From: Kiloniellales bacterium
GTDB taxonomy: Bacteria > Pseudomonadota > Alphaproteobacteria > Kiloniellales > JAKSDN01
Length of the DNA: 64,000 nucleotides
Direction: 5' to 3'
NCBI GenBank assembly: GCA_028280455.1
Contig: JANQLT010000105.1
Location: 1-64,000, forward strand
This document shows, in pieces, positions 42,040 through 48,652 of this stretch. The translations under genes were made by a program, and so were the position numbers. Below the pieces are notes generated by a model. It searched no databases and had not been told where the DNA came from. It saw only the letters and a list, made by a program, of their open reading frames with translations. Numbering within the stretch: the stretch's first letter is position 1; each line of letters starts with the position of its first letter.

Positions 42040-43473
42040 ATGACGATCGTTCTGGAGAGCCGTGCGGACTTGACCCTGGACGCCTACTACCGGGCCGCCT
42101 GGACCGGGGAGGGGGTCCGCTTCCACGAGCGCGCCCTGGCCCGCATGGCCGCGTGCCGCGAGTCCTTCATGCGGCTGATCGACAGCGACGAGTCGATCGT
42201 CATCTACGGCGTGACCACCGGCTACGGCCAGCACGCCAGCCATCGCCTCTCGCCCGAGGAGCGCAAGGCGCACGCGGCGCGGATACCGCTCGCCACCCTG
42301 ACCTCGTTCGGCGAGCCGTTGCCGGAGCGGGTCAGCCGCGGGATCGTCTTCGCCCGCCTGACCAACTTCGTCGAGGGCCACGCGGCCATCACGCCGCCCC
42401 TGGCCGAGGCCGTCGCCGCCATGCTCGACGGCGAGACCCTGCCGCCGGTGCCGGCCCTCGGCAACGGCTGCCCGGGCGAGATATTGGCGTTGGGTCATCT
42501 TTTCGTGCCCCTGGCCCGCGACTTCGAGCTCGGCGAAAAGGACAGTCTGTCTCTGGTCAACGGCAGCCCCTGCGCCAGCGCCCTGCTGGCCGACGGCGCG
42601 CTGGCGGCGCGCGGCCGCCTGGCCCTGGCCGTGCAGGTCTTCGCCCTGGCGGCCGAAGCGCTGATGGCGCCCCTGGGGCACTACGACGCGGCGCTCGACG
42701 GGCTTTGGGAGGACCCGCACGAGGCCGAGGCCCTGCGCGGCCTGCGCCATTGGATGGCGGGCGGCCAAGAGGATCGTCGCTACTACCAGGCGCCGGTCTC
42801 CTGGCGCATCGTGCCGCGGATTCTCGGCCAGGCGGCGCGCGCCGCCGCCCAGGCCGAGGAGGCGGCCGAGATCTCCCTGCGCGCGGTCTCCGACAACCCG
42901 GTCTATATCCCGCCCGACGCCGACCACCCGCACGGCCGCGCCATCTCCACCGGCGGCTACCACAACGCCAAGGCGGCGCCGGCGCTGGACAACCTGGCCG
43001 CGTCCTGGGCCGACCTGGCGCTGCTCTGCGACCGCCAGGTCTCCAAGCTGCTCGACGGCAACATCTCGCAGCTACCGAATCAGCTTCTGATGGGCGAGGC
43101 CGCCTATCTGGGCTGCCTGGGCATGACCTCGGTGGCGCTCGCCGAGCAGGCCCGCAGCGCCGCCCAGCGGACCTTCCTGCCCGGCAGCGAGGGCGGCGGC
43201 TTCGGCCAGAACGACGTCGCCGTGCCGACCTTCCTGGCCTGGCGCAAGGAGGCCGAGGCCGGTCGCTGCCTCGACGCGGCCCTGGCGGTGCTCGCGGCCG
43301 TCGCCAGCCAGGCCTTCGCGGTGACCGACCGCGCGCCGCCGGCCCGCCTGGCGCCGATGATCGAGGAGCTGCGCGACCTCTTCCCGCTGGTCCGCGAGCC
43401 CCGCGCCCTCGGGCCGGATGCCGAGCGCCTGCAGGCCGCCTTCACGGCCAAGGTCTTCCAGGCCGCCGCCTGA
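42040..43473 (+). CDS. Aromatic/histidine ammonia-lyase family protein with altered MIO triad
   Basis: A 477-residue member of the HAL/PAL superfamily. The catalytic-tyrosine loop is present (Y56 in 'YGVTTGYG'), as are 'TNFVEGHAAITPPLAE', 'LSLVNGSP' (N174) and 'SDNPVYI'. However, the Ala-Ser-Gly that cyclises into the MIO electrophile is replaced: residues 141-147 read G-N-G-C-P-G-E, so C144-P145-G146 occupy the triad. Proline cannot make MIO in the known way, so a normal ammonia-lyase activity is doubtful. It could be a divergent lyase, an aminomutase relative or a non-catalytic homologue. It stands alone between pyrophosphatase (divergent) and bactofilin. Confidence 0.82.
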   Translation: MTIVLESRADLTLDAYYRAAWTGEGVRFHERALARMAACRESFMRLIDSDESIVIYGVTTGYGQHASHRLSPEERKAHAARIPLATLTSFGEPLPERVSRGIVFARLTNFVEGHAAITPPLAEAVAAMLDGETLPPVPALGNGCPGEILALGHLFVPLARDFELGEKDSLSLVNGSPCASALLADGALAARGRLALAVQVFALAAEALMAPLGHYDAALDGLWEDPHEAEALRGLRHWMAGGQEDRRYYQAPVSWRIVPRILGQAARAAAQAEEAAEISLRAVSDNPVYIPPDADHPHGRAISTGGYHNAKAAPALDNLAASWADLALLCDRQVSKLLDGNISQLPNQLLMGEAAYLGCLGMTSVALAEQARSAAQRTFLPGSEGGGFGQNDVAVPTFLAWRKEAEAGRCLDAALAVLAAVASQAFAVTDRAPPARLAPMIEELRDLFPLVREPRALGPDAERLQAAFTAKVFQAAA

Positions 43474-43506
43474 GTCACCGACGGTCAACCATGCGCGCGC
43501 ATGCCA

Positions 43507-43516
43507 CAATATTGTC
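43507..43516. promoter_or_regulatory. Short palindrome before the bactofilin gene
   Basis: ACAATATTGT is a perfect 10-base palindrome in GC-rich surroundings, about 65 bases before the bactofilin start. It may be an operator or part of a promoter; nothing else supports it. Confidence 0.25.
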
Positions 43517-43580
43517 CTTTCGCCGTCGTGGGTTGGCCCTTAGAGTCCCGGCGTCCACGCGCGCGCTCTCGTGACTGGAG

Positions 43581-44039
43581 ATGGCCATGGCGACCGCCCC
43601 GGGGAAACCAGCTCAACGACCTGACTCGGGCCAGGGGCCGAGCCCCGTGCTGCCCCGGCCGCCCGGCGCCTCGGTGGTCGGCCTGCCGGGCCCGCGCCCG
43701 GGCCGCGCCACGGCGACCGGCGAGGGCGTCCTGGTCATCGGCCGCGAGATCGAGGTCAAGGGCGAGATCGGCTCCTGCCGCATCCTGGTGGTCGAGGGCC
43801 GGCTCGAGGCCTCGGTCGAGGTCGGCTCCCTGGAGCTGGCCCGCTCCGGCGTGGTCGACGGCGAGGCCGAGGTCGAGCCCGCCGACATCGCCGGCCACTT
43901 CGACGGCGAGCTGACGGCACGCGGCGAGCTGCGCCTGCGCCCGACCGCCCGGGTCAAGGGCAAGATCCGCTACGGCCAGATCGTCATCGAGGCCGGCGGC
44001 GAGATCTCCGGCGACGTCGCGGTCCTGCCGAAGAACTGA
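43581..44039 (+). CDS. Bactofilin (polymer-forming cytoskeletal protein)
   Basis: A 152-residue bactofilin. The disordered, proline-rich N-terminus (about 1-45) precedes a right-handed beta-helix of short repeats ('VLVIGREIEVKGEIGSCRILVVEGRLEASVEVGSLELARSGVVDGEAEV', 'LRLRPTARVKGKIRYGQIVIEAGGEISGDV'). Bactofilins self-assemble without nucleotide and shape cells, stalks or polar structures. It has a typical length and ends in a short tail. Two close ATGs (43581, 43587) are possible starts. Neighbours give no further hint. Confidence 0.92.
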   Translation: MAMATAPGKPAQRPDSGQGPSPVLPRPPGASVVGLPGPRPGRATATGEGVLVIGREIEVKGEIGSCRILVVEGRLEASVEVGSLELARSGVVDGEAEVEPADIAGHFDGELTARGELRLRPTARVKGKIRYGQIVIEAGGEISGDVAVLPKN

Positions 44040-44082
44040 GGCAGCGCTGGCCAAGCCGGCTGCTTCCTTCGCTTAGCTCATG

Positions 44083-44164
44083 CTTCGTCAGGCTCAGCAT
44101 AAGGGCGTGTGAGGCCAGGCCTCGCTAGCAGGGCCTCACCCTGAGCTTGACGAAGGGCGAGGCC
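44083..44164. repeat. Imperfect inverted repeat at the desaturase 3' end
   Basis: The left part (44083-44116) and right part (44132-44155) pair imperfectly. The right arm contains the motif CCTCACCCTGAGCTTGACGAAGG, known as a frequent intergenic palindrome type in alphaproteobacteria. The last codons and stop of the desaturase gene lie inside it. Confidence 0.65.
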
Positions 44165-45074
44165 CGGCCTGCCGGCTGCGGCCTAGGGAGCCGAGGATCT
44201 CCCGGTGCACGGCGATGTAGCCCGGCGCCGAGACCGCGATCAGCGGCGCGATGTGACCATGGGCCGCCGGCAGGGCGTGGAAGGGCACGGCCGGGTAGGC
44301 GTGGTGCTCGACGTGGAACGGCATGTTCCAGGCCAGCCAGCGGACCAGGGCGTTGCTCCTGGTGGTCCGGCTGTTGCGCAGCATGTCCGGCACCAGCGGA
44401 CAGAGCCCGTGCTCGGCCATCAGGTAGGCGCGCAGCGCCGGCTGGCAGAGCAGCATCGGGATGACCCAGAGCCAGAGCAGCAGCGCGCTGCCGGCCGCCA
44501 GGCTGACCGCCAGCAGGCCGAGGTAGAGCGCCCAGAGCAGCCGCGCCTCGCGGACGATCTTGGGGGCGAGGCGCGCCGGGATGAAGTTGGCGGCGGCGAC
44601 GCCGCTGGCGTGCAGCAGGGAGGTCGAGATCCGCTCGCGCCAATAGGGCACGCCGGTTAGCTGCCAGAGATAGGCGCCCAGCGTCGCCGGCTTGGGCGTC
44701 GCCAGCTCCGGGTCGCGCACCGGGTCCTGGGTGAAGCGGTGATGGGCGAAGTGGAAGGCCCGGAAGTACTCCGGCGGCAGCACCAGCACCGCGCCGCAGA
44801 CCCAGGCCACCGCGTCGTTGAGGGCTCGATTGTGAAAGGCCGTGCGGTGAATGGTCTCGTGCAGCGGCGCGAAGAGGAAGGTCAGCAGCAGCCCCTGGGC
44901 GACCAGCGCCGGCAGCAGCCAGAGCCCCTCGGCCAGCAGCAGCGCCGTCGTCGAGAGCGCGATGGCGCCCAGGTGGCTGCCGAGCTGCAGCAGCCCCTTG
45001 GCGTCCGAGCGCGTCGCCAGCGCCTTCAGCGCCGCCTTGTCGATCCCGCCCTTGGTGACGAAACTCTCTTCCAT
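44136..45074 (-). CDS. Membrane fatty-acid desaturase family protein
   Basis: A 312-residue membrane di-iron enzyme. The three histidine boxes are 'HETIHR', 'HFAHHRFTQDP' and 'HVEHHAYP', with at least four hydrophobic segments. The family includes acyl-lipid desaturases and carotenoid hydroxylases/ketolases; the spacing here is like the desaturases. It works in the inner membrane, inserting a double bond or hydroxyl using oxygen. The C-terminal Ser-rich tail is encoded by an intergenic-type repeat, so the original end was probably different. Divergent from comB by about 75 bases. Confidence 0.87.
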   Translation of the reverse strand: MEESFVTKGGIDKAALKALATRSDAKGLLQLGSHLGAIALSTTALLLAEGLWLLPALVAQGLLLTFLFAPLHETIHRTAFHNRALNDAVAWVCGAVLVLPPEYFRAFHFAHHRFTQDPVRDPELATPKPATLGAYLWQLTGVPYWRERISTSLLHASGVAAANFIPARLAPKIVREARLLWALYLGLLAVSLAAGSALLLWLWVIPMLLCQPALRAYLMAEHGLCPLVPDMLRNSRTTRSNALVRWLAWNMPFHVEHHAYPAVPFHALPAAHGHIAPLIAVSAPGYIAVHREILGSLGRSRQAGPRPSSSSG

Positions 45075-45149
45075 GACGCCAGTCTACGTCTACGCGCGCC
45101 GATCGTCAGGCCCTGGGGACAGCACTTCGAAAGCCGCGAGACCGCCGCC

Positions 45150-45658
45150 ATGAAGCCGCCAGTGGGACAGACCGACGTCGACGTCGCTTGGGGCTTGAAC
45201 GGTCTCCAGTCCCTGGCGCCGACCAGCGACGTCGTGGTTATCGTCGATGTTCTCTCCTTCTCGACCGCCGTCGATATCGCGGTCGGTCGTGGCGCGGTCA
45301 TCCTCCCCTATCCCTATGACGAGGCGAGCGCCCCGACCTTCGCCGAGGAGCAGAATGCCGTCCTGGCGCAGCCGCGCCGGGCCGGCGGCGGTCAGCTAAG
45401 CCTCTCGCCGAGCAGCCTGGAGTCTCTCGTGCCGGGCACGCGCCTCGTCTTGCCGTCGCCCAACGGCTCGATGCTGTCTCGCGAGACCGGGAGCTTGCCG
45501 ACCCTGGCCGGCTGCCTGCGCAACACGAGCGCTGTCGCTCGACAGGCCTTGTCGCTCGGCCGCTCGATCGCCGTCATCGCGGCGGGCGAGCGCTGGCCCG
45601 ACGGCAGCCTGCGGCCTGCGCTCGAGGATCTTCTGGGGGCCGGCGCCATCGTCGATCG
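45150..45658 (+). pseudogene. comB: comB (2-phosphosulfolactate phosphatase-like), 5' fragment
   Basis: This is the first 169 codons of a ComB-family phosphatase ('VDVAWGLNGLQSLAPTSDVVVIVDVLSFSTAVDIAVGRGAVILPY', 'VLPSPNGSMLSRE', 'IAVIAAGERWPDGSLRPALEDLLGAGAIVDR'). An IS1595-type element interrupts it after base 45658. Joining to 47872 and removing one copy of the 8-bp duplication restores an intact 250-residue frame through 48115. The product in the present genome would stop at 45701 and lack the last third. ComB removes phosphate in coenzyme M/sulfolactate-type routes; many bacterial homologues are uncharacterised. Confidence 0.88.
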
Positions 45659-45678
45659 GGCGATTGTGTACTTAACAA

Positions 45679-45891
45679 ATGCAGAACCGAGACCCACATA
45701 GAGACGGACAGGCCGGCGCACGATACCTGGGGCACTCCCTCCCCACTGGTATGAGCTTGGAGTGTGCCTCCGATCTCGTATGGTTGATCGCGGAACATGA
45801 GCGGCTGAACCACTATAATGACGATGACGCGCCGGAGCCCATTCAGACAGCTATTCGGGTTTTCGCAGCCGTTCAATCCCATCTGGCGTGA
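45679..45891 (+). CDS. Possible small protein in the insertion element (70 aa)
   Basis: A 70-residue frame just inside the left inverted repeat, 'MQNRDPHRDGQ...MSLECASDLVWLIAEHERLNHYNDDD'. The second part has natural-looking composition; an internal ATG at 45751 could be the true start. It overlaps the end of the opposite-strand 181-residue gene by about 40 bases. No family recognised. Weakly supported. Confidence 0.3.
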   Translation: MQNRDPHRDGQAGARYLGHSLPTGMSLECASDLVWLIAEHERLNHYNDDDAPEPIQTAIRVFAAVQSHLA

Positions 45892-46396
45892 ACAACTCGG
45901 ACGAGATTTCCCAGAGCCATTTGTTGGCTGTGTTAGTCACTGCCGCGAAGCTCGAAACGCTTTTGAGCGACGTCTTGTGAAGCTTGATCTTGAAGTTCCC
46001 ATCTCCCTCGAATCGGAGGGATCGAAAGGTGAGCGTTTCAGTGTCGGGACTATAGCCCTCAAGAATCGAGTGCAGCATAGCGTTTCGCTCTGCCCCAAGG
46101 CTCTTTAGCCGCGAAGTTAGGTCACGGATATCCTGGGTTCGTTCCTTCAAGGCAGGGTGCTGGTTGAACCATCGCTTTAGCATTTTGATCTTGTTGCCAA
46201 ACGCGATGGGATGTTCGGGGTTGTACAGTTCCTCAGAATGCTGGGCTTTGTTAAGCTGAAACAGCAGTGCGTCTATCTGCTGCTCTAACCGAGCCCAGGC
46301 AGCGGCCGCATGCCCGAGGGCAATCCATGCTTGGCCAGCTTGGTCGGGGTTGTCGATTGGACCGCCAGTGAACTGGAATGTGTAGAGATCATCCAT
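45851..46396 (-). CDS. Passenger protein with HEPN-like RNxxxH motif (181 aa)
   Basis: A 181-residue, mostly helical protein. 'AWARLEQQIDALLFQLN' and 'RLKSLGAERNAMLHSILEG' give a helical pair with R104-N105-x3-H109, which fits the RX4-6H motif of HEPN-domain RNases. HEPN proteins are often toxins or defence nucleases. The ATG shares the sequence CCATGG with the start of a 48-residue gene on the other strand, so their start codons overlap. The HEPN assignment rests on the motif and helical context only. It is not needed for transposition, so it is a passenger gene. Confidence 0.55.
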   Translation of the reverse strand: MDDLYTFQFTGGPIDNPDQAGQAWIALGHAAAAWARLEQQIDALLFQLNKAQHSEELYNPEHPIAFGNKIKMLKRWFNQHPALKERTQDIRDLTSRLKSLGAERNAMLHSILEGYSPDTETLTFRSLRFEGDGNFKIKLHKTSLKSVSSFAAVTNTANKWLWEISSELFTPDGIERLRKPE

Positions 46397-46541
46397 GGCG
46401 AAATCTCCGAAGCAATCTGAGGATCAAGAGCGGCGCCCCCCGGAAGACGAAGTCTTGCGCCGGATGCTGAACACGCCGCCGAAGCCTCATAAGGATGAGC
46501 CGCCGAAGCGGCAGCCGGCCAAAAAGGACCGAGAAGACTGA
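46395..46541 (+). CDS. Small basic/charged passenger protein (48 aa)
   Basis: A 48-residue frame 'MAKSPKQSEDQERRPPEDEVLRRMLNTPPKPHKDEPPK...', rich in Lys, Pro, Glu and Asp and probably unstructured. It resembles short unnamed proteins common in rhizobial and other alphaproteobacterial genomes. Its start codon overlaps that of the HEPN-like gene on the opposite strand. A role as partner or antidote to that protein is possible but is not shown by the sequence. Confidence 0.5.
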   Translation: MAKSPKQSEDQERRPPEDEVLRRMLNTPPKPHKDEPPKRQPAKKDRED

Positions 46542-46568
46542 TGGCCAGCGAATTGCGTAACGGCGCAG

Positions 46569-46808
46569 CTATTGCCAGCTTGGCGGAGCAGCCCCGCTCG
46601 CCGGCTTCTTCGATTCCCGAATCAGGGCTTCTCCGAGTTCGGTGGCTAGTTCACGGTCCAGCCCGATCACAACCGATTCCATTTCGCCGCTGGCTAGTTT
46701 TTCCTGACTGGTTGCATAAGCCAAGAGAAGCGCGAGGTAGCCGCCCGGAAGTTCGCCAATCTTGAAAGTAGCTAGGCTGTGGATTGTGCTGCTGTCGTCA
46801 CCGCTCAT
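46569..46808 (-). CDS. Small passenger protein of unknown function (79 aa)
   Basis: A 79-residue protein, 'MSGDDSSTIHSLATFKIGELPGGYLALLLAYATSQEKL...', without signal peptide or membrane helix. The start is backed by AGGGGGA about five bases before the ATG. It lies between the transposase and the 48-residue gene. I do not recognise it. Confidence 0.5.
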   Translation of the reverse strand: MSGDDSSTIHSLATFKIGELPGGYLALLLAYATSQEKLASGEMESVVIGLDRELATELGEALIRESKKPASGAAPPSWQ

Positions 46809-46882
46809 TACGTCCCCCTGTGACTTTGAGCCACAGACGGTAGCGCAGAACTAGCTCAGAGTCCCCAAAGGTAGTCTCGGGC

Positions 46883-47800
46883 TCAAGCCCCTGCTGCAAT
46901 CGGCCGATATGTGAGGCGCTTCCCCTCAATGCCCTTAAGGGCAATGTCGGCGCGCTCACTATCTGAAATGTCTTTGTGGTTGAACCTGAAATCAAATTCG
47001 CCGAGGTAGCGTCTCAGGTGCTTCTGCGAGACGTGGTGATAGGTTCCCGTGATGCCGCGCTTGAGCAGCGAGAAGGCGCATTCAATCGTGTTCGTGTGCC
47101 AGAACGTGGCGCGGACATACTCTTTGGCCGAGTGGTTCACCGTGCCGTGGCCGGCAAACTCTTCGCCAGGGGCAGGGTAGACCGTGCTTTCGTCGGTCAT
47201 GAGGTAGGAGCCGCGATCAATGTGGCTGACCATGATGGGGCGAAGGGTCTTGGACGTGACCTCGGGCACATGGAACATGCGTAGCTTGCCTTCGCGCTCG
47301 ACCAAGCCCATCACCGCTTCTTTCTTGGGAGGGGGCGCAAAGGCACGGTTCTTGGCTTTGCCGCCGACGTAGGTTTCATCAACTTCAACGACCTTATTCT
47401 GTCCGCCGACAGGATCGGGCTTAGGGTCGCGCATAGCTTCCCTTATGCGGTGCGACATGAACCAAGCAGTCTTGTAGGTCACGCCCAGCATGCGAGCGAG
47501 CTGGTGGCTGCTGATCCCCTTCTTGGAAGAGTTGATCAGATGATTGGCCAGAAGCCACTTGTGCAAAGGCACCTTGGATCGTTCGAAGACGGTTCCGACC
47601 GTGACCGTAAACTGAGTCCTGCAATCACCACAGAACCACAGGCCGGGCCGCACCTTGGCCTTCTTGTTCGCCTTGAGCTTGCTTGCGTTGTCGATAGAGC
47701 CGCAGTGAGGGCAGACAGGGCCATCGGGCCATCTGATCTTCTCTAGGTGCTTCCTGGCGGCTGCCTCGGTCTTGAAGCGGGGTGCGGTAATGTCGGTCAT
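46883..47800 (-). CDS. IS1595-family (ISXO2-like) transposase
   Basis: A 305-residue transposase. The N-terminus has a zinc ribbon ('CPHCGSID', 'LWFCGDCRTQF') followed by a helix-turn-helix ('ISSHQLARMLGVTYKTAWFMSHRIREAM'). The ISXO2-type catalytic domain shows 'VEVDETYVGGKAKN', 'LMTDESTVY' and 'HTNTIECAFSLLKRGI', giving the DDE/N-like residues. Length is full and the frame intact, so the element may be active. Its promoter is probably in the right inverted repeat, where TTGACA is read toward the gene (47845-47850), and AGGGAG precedes the ATG. Confidence 0.93.
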   Translation of the reverse strand: MTDITAPRFKTEAAARKHLEKIRWPDGPVCPHCGSIDNASKLKANKKAKVRPGLWFCGDCRTQFTVTVGTVFERSKVPLHKWLLANHLINSSKKGISSHQLARMLGVTYKTAWFMSHRIREAMRDPKPDPVGGQNKVVEVDETYVGGKAKNRAFAPPPKKEAVMGLVEREGKLRMFHVPEVTSKTLRPIMVSHIDRGSYLMTDESTVYPAPGEEFAGHGTVNHSAKEYVRATFWHTNTIECAFSLLKRGITGTYHHVSQKHLRRYLGEFDFRFNHKDISDSERADIALKGIEGKRLTYRPIAAGA

Positions 47801-47844
47801 GGCTTATCTCCCTGATATCTAATAGATAGTCAGGAATATGCGTT

Positions 47845-47850
47845 TGTCAA
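47845..47850 (-). promoter_or_regulatory. -35 element of the transposase promoter inside the right inverted repeat
   Basis: The minus strand reads the consensus TTGACA within the terminal repeat; a weak -10 (ATCTAT or TATCTA) follows 16-17 bases on. This makes transposase expression depend on the element end. Confidence 0.45.
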
Positions 47851-47871
47851 GTACACAATCGCCGTCGATCG

Positions 47872-48115
47872 CCTGGGCGGCCGGCCATCGCCGGACGCGG
47901 CGGCACTGGCTGCCGGCTATGGCGCGCTGCGCGGCCAGCTCGGTGAAGCCGTCCAGGCCTCCACGTCGGGTCAGGAGCTGATCCTAGCCGGCTTCACCGG
48001 CGATGTCGCGCTGGCGGTCGAAGAGGACGTCAGCGGGGTTGCGCCGTTGCTGCGCAATGGCGCTTATGTCGATGCTGCCAAAGGCGCGACGGGCCAGCCC
48101 GGCGACGCGCCCTAG
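47872..48115 (+). pseudogene. comB: comB, 3' fragment after the insertion
   Basis: The frame resumes as 'R-LGGRPSPDAAALAAGYGALRGQLGEAVQ...GFTGDVALAVEEDVSGVAPLLRNGAYVDAA', the usual C-terminus of ComB, with stop TAG at 48113. It has no start codon or ribosome site of its own and is separated from the 5' part by the insertion element. Confidence 0.87.
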
Positions 48116-48130
48116 ACCGAGGAGCCGCCC

Positions 48131-48526
48131 ATGCGCCCGAGCATCGACCAGTCCATCGTCTTCACCTACACGGACGACCTGCCGGCCGCCTCGACCTTCT
48201 TTCGCGAGGTCATGGAGCTGGAGCTGGTGGTCGATCAGGGCCGCTGCCGGATCTTCCGGCTGACGCCCGAGAGCTTCCTCGGCGTCTGCGACCTGCCGCA
48301 CAAGGCCGACGAGAAGTCGGGCGTGATGATCACCATCGTCACCGACGACGTCGACGGCTGGCACGACTTCCTGACCGCGAAGGGCGTCGTCTACGTCAAG
48401 GGCCCGCTGCACCGGCCGGAATTCGGCATCTACACCTCGCTCTTCGTCTCGCCCCACGGCTACCAGATCGAGATCCAGAAATTCGACGATTCCCAATGGC
48501 ATAAGGGCGCTCTGCCCAATGCCTAG
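48131..48526 (+). CDS. VOC (glyoxalase/dioxygenase fold) family protein
   Basis: A 131-residue vicinal-oxygen-chelate protein with the paired beta-alpha-beta-beta-beta modules: 'SIVFTYTDDLPAASTFFREVMELELVVDQGRCRIFRLTPESFLGVCD' and 'MITIVTDDVDGWHDFLTAKGV...FVSPHGYQIEIQKF'. The last Glu ('IEIQ') is a normal metal ligand. Subfamily function (lyase, dioxygenase or resistance) is not determined. It follows comB by 15 bases and would have been in one operon with it before the insertion. Confidence 0.85.
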   Translation: MRPSIDQSIVFTYTDDLPAASTFFREVMELELVVDQGRCRIFRLTPESFLGVCDLPHKADEKSGVMITIVTDDVDGWHDFLTAKGVVYVKGPLHRPEFGIYTSLFVSPHGYQIEIQKFDDSQWHKGALPNA

Positions 48527-48652
48527 GCAGTCTTTGGGGCGATCTTTGAGGCTGGATCCGGCCGGCCGCTTGCCGCTCCGGGTCGCAGGCGATAGACCTT
48601 GCGGCAAGCCCGAAAGGGGCAGGCGCAAGGCTACCAAGAGGTGTTACCAGGC

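Larger units (their letters stand above)
45659..47863. mobile_element. IS1595-family insertion sequence with passenger genes
   Basis: A 2205-bp element inserted in comB. Terminal inverted repeats of about 24 bp begin GGCGATTGTGTACTT (left from 45659, right ending 47863) with few mismatches. The 8-bp direct repeat GTCGATCG flanks it (45651-45658 and 47864-47871); eight bases is the normal duplication of the IS1595 family. It encodes an ISXO2-like transposase plus at least three other small genes. Base composition is clearly less GC-rich than the host. Removing the element and one repeat copy restores comB exactly, so the borders are precise. Confidence 0.93.
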
